From Spisula solida (lineage: Eukaryota; Mollusca; Bivalvia; Venerida; Mactridae): a stretch of DNA of 64,000 nucleotides. The notes under the pieces are model-generated. The model was not told where the DNA came from. It did not search any database and saw only the letters and a program-made list of their open reading frames with translations. Both the position numbers and the translations under genes were made by a program. Location: contig OX365948.1 of assembly GCA_947247005.1 (NCBI GenBank), forward strand, positions 62,001 to 126,000, in the 5' to 3' direction. Shown here piece after piece: positions 48,601 to 59,533 of the stretch (position 1 is its first letter; every line of letters starts with the position of its first letter).

Positions 48601-51600
48601 CTGAAATGAGTCAAAACAGAAAAATATGACATTCTGTAACAGGGAAAATGATTATGGACAACAGACGGCATATTAAGGTATAGCCCAAAATGAACATTTG
48701 GCATTTAATATCAAGCATTTTAATCGACCCACATCAAAGTAGCGTTTTATGATGCAAAATGGCAAGATTTCTATAACATCAAAGTAGGGTTTTATGTCAA
48801 GATTTCTATAACATCAAAGTAGGGTTTTATGATGCAAAATGTCAGGATTTCTATAACATCAAAGTAGGGTTTTATGATGCAAATTGTCAGGATTTCTATA
48901 ACATCAAAGTAGCATTTTATGATGCAAAATGTCAGGATTTCTATATCATATCTTCAGGATAATTAAGGTCACTGGTGCCAGAGAAACACATCAATGTATT
49001 GGTACAATCTTCAAGCAGGTTAACAATAGTTATCAGTGATTTTTTTGCCCGTTTGGGAAAGGGTCCGGTTCCGTTCAGATTGGGAATTTTTGTGTCGTGA
49101 TAACTTGAAATTGGGAAATTTCATGAAGCAGAAAGGCCAAATTAAACAGAAAAAGATATTTCATGTGACTGTTTACTGGTTTCTTTGAACTTTTATGCTT
49201 GATCTCTTGTCAAAAATGTTCATAACTTTATCATTTTACGTCCAATTTTGAATTTTTTTTTCAAATGTTCATTGGGAATTTCTCCATTCAAATTTGGGAA
49301 AATTATGTGTTTTTTGCTACTAATAAAGAAGGGAAAAAATCACTGGTTATCTTTCAACAAACTGATTCATATTCCCTGTCGAAATTGGCCAATGACCTCC
49401 CACTTTGCTGGAAGACAGTTGTGTGATACAAGGAATCTGGGTGCAATACCCTAGCACTTTCGGAATAGACACCTTGGTTCTTGAATTGAATAGATACATC
49501 AATATGTTGTAGTACAGTAGAGGCTTCAAATGATTCGAAATGCATCTGACAGCATGGAGTACAGTAGATACATTAAAATGTGACTGTATGAAGTAGAGGG
49601 TTTAAAGTCCAGTACTGGTAAGTGTTGGATGAGATATACCGGCAGTACAGACCGAACTGTATGACTAATACATGGACAGAGAGGTGGCAACTATATAAAT
49701 ATTATACATCATTGGATTTTACATTAAAATTATGGGCCACAGTAATGAACACATACATGCCAGATCTCCTGCATCATGCGTGAGTCTCACGCATTTGAGA
49801 CTCTACTCACGCACAATTGGAGGCCGATTTATCAAACCTCACATATTTCTTGGACATACTGGAACCTGACATTTTTTGTTTACATTATAAAATGATCACA
49901 AGTATTATTTTAAATTGCTTCATGAAGCATGCATGGTATCGTCATAAAGTAAAATAAGTGAAAATTGTATATAAACTTCATTAATTTGAGTTTTAAAGTT
50001 TGAGCAAGGAAAATCTCCCTCATTTTAATAAAATATCATGCATTTCCATCAACAATCTCATGTTAAGGGGCTTGTGAAACATGGCATGTATGTGAACATC
50101 AGTTGCTGCACACAAATTTAACCCACATTTAAGTAACAGTATAACAGTAAAATTCAGTGACATTGGACTGATCTGCTTTAATCTTGAGTGTAATTCAGAA
50201 GAGCAGCTTACCATTATACACAGTAAGCTGGCTTTGTCATTAGCATGGATGCAGTAAAGTTACAACTACCCAGTATTCCAGAAACTTACTTTTTTATTTT
50301 TATTCATTCCTGGTTTAGCTTGGTTTATTTTGGGATTAAATTCTGACATATCTGATGCTGTGTCCTTGTTATTTTGTTTGCTGCGTTTTTTCTGCCCACC
50401 AAAGCCATACTTATCATTCTTGTATTGACGTTTTCTGTTTGGTCTGAAAATAATATAAATGTTAAAATCACAATGTTTATCTTGGATGTATAGTCCAGAG
50501 AATTTGACATGACTCTTGACCTTTTATAAGCATAATTTAACAGCTGATATATTGTCTATATTTATAATCCCGGTTGTATGTTTTCATAAGCGGAAAGAAT
50601 CACGAAGACGCTCAAGTTGTAATACCAACACAAATCTAAACGACCGATATTGCACGAATTGCTCGCGGAAATTTATATAATCAACACAAGAACCTTGTAA
50701 TATATTCATGCATAAAGGTCAGGATCATGTCAAATTCTCTCAGCTACATTATTTACATACATAACAAGACTAAACACAGACTTGACTTTCGAAGGTTTGC
50801 AAAAATTAAATTTACTGGATAGATCATTTACAATTTGTCAGCATAGTATTGTTGTTAACTTATACTGTGCACTTACTTATTTAAAATAAAATACCACAAG
50901 TTTAAAATTGAATCTATACATTTTCAACAACAACAAGCGAAAAGAACAATTAACCACGTGAGTTTCCAGAGCATGTCCGACAAACAGATTAGACCAATTC
51001 AAATTTAGTCAGAAATGTTTGTCAGATTGTTCAGGTGCAATCTTCTACAGATAAATAGCATTCAGTGGACTGGAGTTACATTAATTCAAAGTCAACAATT
51101 GATTTTAACTGATAAATGGCAAGAATATTATAAGATACAGGCAAACTTCTACTGTATACCGTACTTCAGGATATTTTGGACATGGTTTAATTTTGGCCCT
51201 GCCCAAGTTGCAAAATTATAACTCCAAAATGTAACTGCCAAATTATTTAATATTCAATCCTATTTAAACCAATGCACCACGTCTTATAACTAACCACTAC
51301 AAACAGTCGTCTTACAGGTGGATATATACATATACACTGTCTTACAGATGGATAGATACACTGATAAACTAGCCTGAGTTGAACTTTATTGATTGTTTTT
51401 GCAGTCTGGATATAACCTCTTTAATTACATGTACAATAATGGATATAAATGTTGCTGTGTAGATTAATTGATGAAACGGATTAAACTGTTACTGATAATT
51501 CAACTGTTTAACCTTACGTGATAAATTGGTCGCTATTCTTTTCATTTCAATAGGTTTACAAATTATTTATTTTCAACAGGTAATTTATGATTTAAGTGTC

Positions 51601-54600
51601 ATTGCATTACAATAGTATAAACATGTTGATATGTTGCCGGTAATTAGGGCTTTGGAAAGGTGATTTAGAGCCATCATTATGCGTAACAATATTGACATGA
51701 AGGTTTCTGTCTATATATAATTCCGAAATTCCGAAAATTTTCGCCACCTATGCCAAGTGGCGAAAATTAAACACACAAAAATAAAATCACTACGTTTTGG
51801 GTAAAAATGGCGAACATTTGACCACACCAAAATATCCCAAATAATTGTAGTAGAAGCTTGCTGCTTGACTCGAAATTCCACCAGGTACAGGGGAAGGTAA
51901 GGTAACAGCGTGTCCTAGGTTTTCTGCTGCCGCTGTAGAATGGGATAAGAAACTGTTGTCAGCTTTCTTGTATTACAAGGTATAACAAGGGATTGTGTTT
52001 TAAGCAGATGCTAGGTTGAGAAGAAGAGGAGGGTTATGGTTGATGTACATGTTACACTTACTGTTGTGGTTTATCATGTTTCTGTCCACCGCCTCCACCT
52101 TTACTTTTACCTTTACCCGATGTCTCGTCTAGAAAATCTAACTTGTTCTTCTGACCTGTAATAACAACACAACAATATTACAACAAATCAACACACACCC
52201 GTTCTGGGGAGACTACACACACAGGGGTTCTATTGAGCCATAATGCCCAATCCTGAAAATAAGACGCCTGTCTGCTTTAGGTGCCATTAGGACACCTCCC
52301 TTAACCAAACTCTGCTTCAAACATTGCTCTATTGTTAAATTTCAGCTTATGCAACTTCAAATGGCCATAACTTAGTCAATTCTTTGAATGTTTTCATCAA
52401 ATACTTCTTTGTAAAGCATCAAATACAGAATTATAGAACGCCTGCACACATCCGTGCTGGGGAGACTACACACACCCATGCTGGGGAGACTACACACACC
52501 AGTGCTGGGGAGACTACACACACCCGTGCTGGGGAGACTACACACACCCGTGCTGGGGAGACTACACACACCCGTGCTGGGGAGACTACACACACCCGTG
52601 CTGGGGAGACTACACACACCCCTGCTGGGGAGACTACACACACCCGTGCTGGGGAGACCACACACACCCGTGCTGGAGAGACCACACACACCCATGCTGG
52701 GGAGACTACACACACCCATGCTGGGGAGACTACACACACCCATGCTGGGGAGACTACACACACCAGTGCTGGGGAGACTACACACACCCCTGCTTGGGAG
52801 ACTACACACACCCATGCTGGGGAGACCACACACACCCGTGCTGGAGAGACCACACACACCCATGCTGGGGAGACCACACACACCCATGCTGGGGAGACTA
52901 CGCACACCCGTGCTGGGGAGACTACGCACACCCGTGCTGGGGAGACTACACACACCCGTGCTGGGGAGACTACACACACCCGTGCTGGGGAGACTACACA
53001 CACCCGTGCTGGGGAGACTACACACACCCGTGCTGGGGAGACTACACACACCCCTGCTGGGGAGACCACACACACCCGTGCTGGGGAGACCACACACACC
53101 CGTGCTGGGGAGACCACACACACCCGTGCTGGGGAGACCACACACACCCGTGCTGGGGAGACCACACACACCCGTGCTGGGGAGACCACACACACCCGTG
53201 CTGGGGAGACCACACACACCCGTGCTGGGGAGACCACACACACCCGTGCTGGGGAGACCACACACACCCGTGCTGGGGAGACCACACACACCCGTGCTGG
53301 GGAGACCACACACACCCGTGCTGGGGAGACTACACACACCCGTGCTGGGCAGACTACACACACCCGTGCTGGGCAGACTACACACACCCGTGCTGGGGAG
53401 ACTACACACACCCGTGCTTGGGAGACTACACACACCCGTGCTGGGGAGACTACACACACCCGTGCTGGGGAGACTACAAACACTGGTAGGCTAGTGTTTT
53501 AGCCAGGATTTTTAAGTTAAGTTTGGAGTCCCTGTACGCTGAAGTGCCCCTTTTAGAAAAAAAATCGCCATGCCTCTTAAAAATTCCCTGCTAAAACACT
53601 ACGAGCTGATAGTAAGGCGTAACAGAAATGTTTAAAATAAGTAGAAAAAGTTTATACAAAGCACAAAGTGAGTCTCGAGAACTCAAAACTGAACAGTACA
53701 AAGTCATTCATACATTTGTATATCAAGCTATGAGTGTTTCTATTGTGTTATATATAATATTGTTTCCATGGTATGAAATATCAACCAGTACTAACTTGCT
53801 CTTCCACAATCAACAGACAACTTCTCCACATGTCGAGTACATTAACATGCCCATCGTCACAAACAATATTAACTGTCTAACCAAAGAATCCAACCTGTAT
53901 AGCTCAGATGCTTGCTAGATGGGAAGGCTTAAAATGACAAGTGCCAAGATCTATGGTATTTTGTTACTGCTAAACAGGTTTTAAAGTCAACTTTAAGAAT
54001 AAATTCATGCAAGTTCAACAAGGGATTTTGACACTAAAACATGTCTCCTACAAAGGGCCATAACTCTGGGAATATAAATCTGACCTTAACTTCATGACAA
54101 TATGCACAACTAGGCTTCGCACCAACAATTCATGTGAAGTTTCATTAAAATCAGGCCAGTGATTAATGAGAACAAGCATGGACAAACTTTGTAACAGATA
54201 TCTAGCACAAATAAATGTCTCCCACATAAAAGAACACAATGACCTGAACAAGAACCTGTTCTTAGTGTAGCATAAATAAAGAAGAAGTGAAGCTATCAAA
54301 CAAAGAATGTAATCAAACAATGAATGTAATCACCTTTTCTAAACTTCTTAACAGCATCCATCATTTCTCTCTTTTCTTTTTGTCTCTTTTGTAATACATC
54401 AATTTGTACCTGGTCAGATAGAGAAATCATATAGATAGAGGAAACAATGTAATACATCAATTTGTACCTGGTCAGATAGAGAAATCACATAGCGGTAGAT
54501 AGAGGAAACAATGTAATACATCAATTTGTACCTGGTCAGATAGAGAAATCATATAGATAGAAAAAACAATGTAATACATCAATTTGTACCTGGTCAGATA

Positions 54601-57600
54601 GAGAAATCATATAGATAGAGGAAACAATGTAATACATCAATTTGTACCTGGTCAGATAGAGAAATCATATAGATAGAAAAAACAATGTAATACATCAATT
54701 TGTACCTGGTCAGATAGAGAAATCATATAGCGGTAGATAGAGGAAACAATGTAATACATCAATTTGTACCTGGTCAGATAGAGAAATCATATAGATAGAG
54801 GAAACAATGTAATACATCAATTTGTACCTGGTCAGATAGAGAAATCATATAGATAGAAAAAACAATGTAATACATCAATTTGTACCTGGTCAGATAGAGA
54901 AATCATATAGATAGAGAAAACAATGTAATACATCAATTTGTACCTGGTCAGATAGAGAAATCATATAGATAGAAAAAACAATGTAATACATCAATTTGTA
55001 CCTGGTCAGATAGAGAAATCATATAGATAGAGGAAACAATGTAATACATCAATTTGTACCTGGTCAGATAGAGAAATCATATAGATAGAGGAAACAATGT
55101 AATACATCAATTTGTACCTGGTCAGATAGAGAAATCATATAGATAGAGAAAACAATGTAATACATCAATTTGTACCTGGTCAGATAGAGAAATCATATAG
55201 ATAGAGAAAACAATGTAATACATCAATTTGTACCTGGTCAGATAGAGAAATCATATAGATAGAGGAAAAAATGTAATACATCAATTTGTACCTGGTCAGA
55301 TAGAGAAATCATATAGATAGAGGAAACAATGAAATACATCAATTTGTACCTGGTCAGATAGAGAAATCATATAGATAGAGAAAACAATGTAATACATCAA
55401 TTTGTACCTGGTCAGATAGAGAAATCATATAGATAGAAAAAACAATGTAATACATCAATTTGTACCTGGTCAGATAGAGAAATCATATAGATAGAGGAAA
55501 CAATGTAATACATCAATTTGTACCTGGTCAGATAGAGAAATCATATAGATAGAGGAAACAATGTAATACATCAATTTGTACCTGGTCAGATAATGAAATC
55601 ATATAGATAGAGGAAACAATGTAATACATCAATTTGTACCTGGTCAGATAGAGAAATCATATAGATAGAGGAAACAATGAAATACATCAATTTGTACCTG
55701 GTCAGATAGAGAAATCATATAGATAGAGGAAACAATGTAATACATCAATTTGTACCTGGTCAGATAGAGAAATCATATAGATAGAGGAAACAATGTAATA
55801 CATCAATTTGTACCTGGTCAGATAGAGAAATCATATAGATAGAGGAAACAATGTAATACATCAATTTGTACCTGGTCAGATAGAGAAATCATATAGATTG
55901 AGGAAACAATGTAATACATCAATTTGTACCTGGTCAGATAGAGAAATCATATAGATAGAGGAAACAATGTAATACATCAATTTGTACCTGGTCAGATAGA
56001 GAAATCATATAGATAGAGGAAACAATGTAATACATCAATTTGTACCTGGTCAGATAGAGAAATCATATACCGGTAGATAGAGGAAACAATGTTATACATC
56101 AATTTGTACCTGGTCAGATAGAGAAATCATATACCGGTAGATAGAGGAAACAATGACCAGAAGTTATAACAACTCTATTCCTTGTCTACTATCTCACAGT
56201 TGAAAGTGTAATATTGCCAGTTTTTAGTAAGATGAAAATAAATCATGTAAAGAGATTTTCAATAGGAAACAAGACTGCGTTCAATAAATGATTACACCCC
56301 GGCGGAATTATTATATTATACCATATTTATATAGCACTTTTATCATGTAATTACACGTTCACAAGTGGAAGCCTTGTCCATAAAAACTAAATAAGTCAAT
56401 CAGGGGCTATAATTCTTTTCAAATGTTGGATCGTGTTACATGGCTTTGACAATGTAAAATGTTTACGGCGGTAAACAAGTATGCCAAGTTTGAAAGCAAT
56501 GCCTTATGGACTTTAATATTTGATTTTCAACAACTTGAAAATTTTGGTTAATATTTTCGGACGGACGGACGAACAAACGGACAGGGCAATCACTATATGC
56601 CTCCTGTATCAGTAGATGCAGGGGCATAAAAAATGCCCTTATTAATATCAGATTTTAATTGAACTCCACACAGTGACACATCATTATCAACAACCAGGAT
56701 TTTATTATAAAATCATGTCAAGAAAGACGGAAATTCACCAACCTTTTTCCCGTACTTTCTGAGATCTCTCAGTTTTCTAGCTTTATCACGCTGTTCAATA
56801 TTTTGTTGTTTCTCCAGTAACTTAGCTCGTACCTACCAATCAAATCAAACATCAATGTTAGACATGTGTCATCACAACAAATACATGGTTAGGTCAAAAC
56901 AAATTTGGTTGGGGAAACATGCTATTTATTTGCCTCCAGACAGACACGTCACTTGGCTTTTATGAATCCCTGGGACAGTAGCTATCCATCAAATATTTAT
57001 AAATTGTATATGGACCCTCATTTGGTGGACTCGGTGGGTTCTTTTTTAAAAATTGTCTGTAAATGGCTATTTATTGAAATTTCGAAGTCATTGACAACCT
57101 TTTTCATGTGAAAATCTGATTTGGCCATTTCAGCAAAAAAGTCGTCTGGTCTTCTTGTCTTTACACCAAGTTTATGTAACTTTGGTATTCCCACCAGAAC
57201 TGATGCCTGTGCTTGACGGTAACTGAAATATATATATATAGCATACAGTAAAATCTCAATGGTAAGACTACCGTAGGAACTCTTTAAAACTAGACACACT
57301 TAAAGTTGGGAAAAATTGGGAAATTTTAGCGCGACAATTCGCAAAATCGGAAATTCTTAACAAGAGGGCCCAAAGGGCCATAGGTCGCTCACCTGTCCTA
57401 GTATTTCATGCAGACCCCCTAATGGTAGCCTCTATTGCATGTACAAGGTTTGCATATTGTCTTATAAAGGGACCTTGTAATTTACATCACATAGACCTAA
57501 TGGCATATTCATGGGTGAAAGTTAGATATTCTGAAAAACCTGAAATCCTCAAAAACAGACAATTTATATAGGGAAATTAAAAGAAAACAAGACATTTTGT

Positions 57601-59533
57601 ACATTAAAAAACCTGAAGTTCAGGGATATGCCTGAAAACTTTCACCCATGCATATTGAAGTTTAAGCCAAGTTTTGTCTATGATTTGACCTAATGACCTA
57701 GTTTTTTACCCTAGATGACCCAATATCTAACTTCACCTAGAATATGTTACGATGATCATTGTGACTAAGTTTCATAAAGATTTAGACAAAATTGTGACCT
57801 CTACAGACTACACAAGGTTTTTCTATGATTTGACCTTGTGACCTAGTTTTTGACCCCGGATGACCCAATATCGAACTGGACCTAGATTTTGTTAAGATGA
57901 TCATTGTGACTAAGTTTCATAAAAATTTAGACAAAATTGTGACCTCTACAGACTACACAAGGTTTTTCTATGATTTGACCTTGTGACCTAGTTTTTGACC
58001 CCGGATGACCCAATATCGAACTTGACCTAGATTTTAGTTGAGATGATCATTGTGACCAAGTTTCATAAAGATGAAGTCAAAATTGTGACCTCTGCAGACT
58101 ATACACAAGGTTTTTCTATGATTTGACCTTGTGACCTAGTTTTTGACCCCGGATGACCCAATATCGAACTTGACCTAGATTTTGTTGAGATGATCATTGT
58201 GACTAAGTTTCATAATGATTATGCTAAAACTGTGACCTCTAGTGTCTACACAAGTTAATTGTGGACGGACGACGGACGGACGACGGACGAAGAGTGATCA
58301 CAAAAGCTCACTCTGTCACTTTGTGACAGGTGAGCTAAAAAGGATATTAACTGTTTATATTTTGCTTTTTTTACTGATTATACTTTTAGTCATATGTATT
58401 CACTTGATGAAAATCTATTGTTTTGACTTAAAAACATAAAGTTAGTTGCTTTTAAACAAGCAAGAACACAAGAGGGAAAATATGCATTCTTTTTGGGGAA
58501 AATTATGACTTTTTGGGGAAATTGGAGGTTATTTTGCTAGGGGAAGGTGCCTTTATAATTGGCCCTAAAAATTGCCCCAAAAAATAACTTGCACCATACC
58601 CGGTACCCGGTAACTCTGGCAATATTCATCCAACATATCATACCTGACAATATATAAAACTACAAGTCAAGTTAAATAAGAGCAGTGCATCACATAATTT
58701 ATATCCACATGTAAAAACACAACTTACAATCTTAGTTCTCGTTTGAAGTCATTATTTGCAAGATCATCCCCTTCGTCAATCATCGCTGTGCTTCCCCCGG
58801 GGTCAGGGGCCGGACCATTCGTCAGATCTAGCCGTTCAACCCAATCTAAACTTTTCTGTAGCTCAGCTAATTTCTGTTTCATGCCAGACTAAAAATATTT
58901 AAATTTACAGAAGTTAGACAACTATTGAACAAAATAATAATTTCAATTAATTTTTGACTACACAAAAATAAATTGAAAGCCTTGAGAACTTGGTTAATTG
59001 TTTTCTTTAACAAAAACAGTCCAGCAAAAAAATAATTTACAGTACATTAGTTCATAATGAACAAGTCACTAAGAATTGCAAGCAATACAGAAGTCCCCTA
59101 CCGGTTTAAAGCCATGACCTAAAATTATTTTCAATGTTTCTGTTGCCATAGCAACCACAATTTTTGTCAGAATCAAAAACATATTTAGATGGGCATAATC
59201 TCCTTATTGGCACTTACCAACATACCAAGTTTCATTAACATAGCTAGGAAACTGTTTGAGTTGTGTCAGGATCCAGATTTATGATGGAAAGACAGAGAGA
59301 CTGATGGAGGGCAAACCTATAGTCCCATCCGGTTGAAAACCAGTAGGGGACTAATTACATTCACCAAATAAACTTATTAATTAATGTATGTAAACATTCA
59401 AGTGACATAATAAAACATGCGTGACAAAAAATTAAGTAAATGCATTTACCACATTATTAATGATTTGTTTTGGTGGGGCAGCTTCATAATTCAATCCTGT
59501 CTTCAACTCTCCCCGAGCAAAGGCTCTCTGGAG
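48529..59533 (-). CDS. EBNA1BP2: EBP2 (EBNA1BP2) rRNA-processing factor, eight exons, 5' end missing
   Basis: Exons (transcript order) 59533-59450, 58888-58728, 57222-57099, 56832-56743, 54409-54334, 52155-52062, 50443-50290 and 48600-48529 total 855 nt and join without a frame break into 284 residues plus TGA. Recognised EBP2 blocks: LQRAFARGELKTGLN, LDWVERLDLT, FYRQAQASVLVGIPKLHKL, DFFAEMAKSDFHMKK, LRKYGKKVQ, KNKLDFLDE, QYKNDKYGFGGQKKRSK and NKRPGKSNRQKMKNKRK (basic tail). EBP2 is a nucleolar scaffold needed for 27S pre-rRNA processing and 60S assembly. The human protein is 306 residues, so only the acidic N-terminus (about 20-25 residues) is absent; I found no convincing first exon between 59534 and 64000. 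Introns occupy more than 90 percent of the span and carry three minisatellites and several MITEs. Confidence 0.94.
48735..48948. repeat. 45-bp tandem repeat in the last EBP2 intron
   Basis: About five copies of acatcaaagtagggttttat + gatgcaaaatgtcaggatttctata, one of them lacking the central gatgcaaaat. Confidence 0.9.
49420..49475 (-). mobile_element. Fragment of the tRNA-derived SINE
   Basis: gtgtgatacaaggaatctgg and taccctagc...ttcggaata match the body of the SINE at 62635-62685. No head or tail is recognisable. Confidence 0.65.
50290..50443 (-). CDS. EBNA1BP2: EBP2 exon: KYGFGGQKK block
   Basis: Acceptor attttcag|ACCAAAC, 51 codons with KRQYKNDKYGFGGQKKRSK, donor AAA|GTAAGTTTC, phase 0. 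Corresponds to human YKNQKFGFGGKKKGSKWN. Confidence 0.93.
52062..52155 (-). CDS. EBNA1BP2: EBP2 exon: KLDFLDE and Gly/Lys linker
   Basis: Acceptor tattacag|GTCAGAAG, encodes QKNKLDFLDETSGKGKSKG then GGGGQKHDKPQ, donor CA|GTAAGTGT (phase 2). Confidence 0.92.
52440..53490. repeat. 24-bp minisatellite, about 44 copies, EBP2 intron
   Basis: Unit ggggagactacacacacccg + tgct. Units 53060-53320 share gagaccac and are nearly identical, a recently homogenised block. Stray units at 52190-52225 lie between the array and the exon. 24 bp is a codon multiple, so every frame is open on both strands; none is a gene, because the array sits in an intron of a confirmed gene. Confidence 0.95.
54334..54409 (-). 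CDS. EBNA1BP2: EBP2 exon whose 5' edge seeded a satellite
   Basis: Acceptor ctatctgaccag|GTACAA, 25 codons plus one base VQIDVLQKRQKEKREMMDAV KKFRK(G), donor AAAG|GTGATT. The acceptor and first 19 nt of the exon are repeated about 30 times upstream. Confidence 0.92.
54391..56155 (-). repeat. 58-bp array containing an EBP2 3' splice site, about 30 copies
   Basis: On the minus strand each unit is attgtttcctctatctatat, gatttctctatctgaccag and GTACAAATTGATGTATTAC, that is a pyrimidine tract, an acceptor CAG and the first 19 nt of the exon at 54409-54334. A few units are 62 bp (ccggta/gcggta insert at about 54490, 54730, 56070 and 56130). The functional exon is the promoter-distal copy. Using any other acceptor would read VQIDVLHCFLYLYDFSI and hit TGA in tctgaccag, so those acceptors are decoys or are skipped. 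Confidence 0.93.
56400..56632. mobile_element. Interspersed repeat ending in GGGGCATAAAA
   Basis: Contains ggacggacggacgaacaaac, gcaatcactatatgcctcct and agtagatgcaggggcataaa, a phrase set I associate with an abundant mollusc repeat. It lies in an EBP2 intron. The left boundary is uncertain. Confidence 0.55.
56743..56832 (-). CDS. EBNA1BP2: EBP2 exon: coiled basic segment
   Basis: Acceptor ttggtag|GTACGA, 30 codons VRAKLLEKQQNIEQRDKARK then LRDLRKYGKK, donor AAG|GTTGGTG (weak). The junction reads RKYGKK|VQIDVL, the EBP2 signature. Confidence 0.92.
57099..57222 (-). CDS. EBNA1BP2: EBP2 exon: FYRQAQA block
   Basis: Acceptor atatttcag|TTACCG; the split codon TT|T gives Phe before YRQAQASVLVGIPKLHKLG. 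Ends AEMAKSDFHMKK with donor AAG|GTTGTC, a weak GTTGTC type. Confidence 0.93.
57360..58340 (+). mobile_element. AAGAGGGCCC element with 145-bp internal repeats, full length
   Basis: Starts aacaagagggcccaaagggc then cataggtcgctcacctgtc; ends cactttgtgacaggtgagct. gctcacctgtc/gacaggtgagc are inverted near the two ends. Inside are about four copies of a 145-bp unit (gtgacctct at 57794, 57939, 58085 and 58230) with tgaccttgtgacctag. Before the end come acggacgacggacgg and a cactctgtcactttgtgac hairpin. Architecture (short special ends plus a central tandem block) resembles Pearl/HINE-type bivalve elements; that affiliation is inference. Confidence 0.75.
58728..58888 (-). CDS. EBNA1BP2: EBP2 exon: WVERLDLT block
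   Basis: Acceptor aatatttttag|TCTGGC, donor AGATT|GTAAGTTG (phase 2). Encodes SGMKQKLAELQKSLDWVERL, an acidic stretch, then NNDFKRELR. Confidence 0.92.
59091..59352. mobile_element. 262-bp MITE in an EBP2 intron
   Basis: Termini aagtcccctaccggttt and (reverse) agtcccctactggtttt are inverted repeats. No coding capacity. The interior holds accaagtttcattaacatag and similar phrases common to mollusc repeats. Confidence 0.7.
59450..59533 (-). CDS. EBNA1BP2: EBP2 exon (first seen)
   Basis: Acceptor atatttacag|CTCCAG, 28 codons LQRAFARGELKTGLNYEAAP...NNV, donor GTG|GTAAATGC. Phase 0 at both ends. Human EBP2 has a similar AFSRGxLKPGLN block near residue 25. Confidence 0.9.

Noticed and set aside
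52372..53502. 350-370-codon open frames on both strands (Cys-Val-Val-Ser-Pro or Gly-Glu-Thr-Thr-His repeats)
   Set aside because: They come from a 24-bp minisatellite inside an intron of the confirmed EBP2 gene and are open in all frames.
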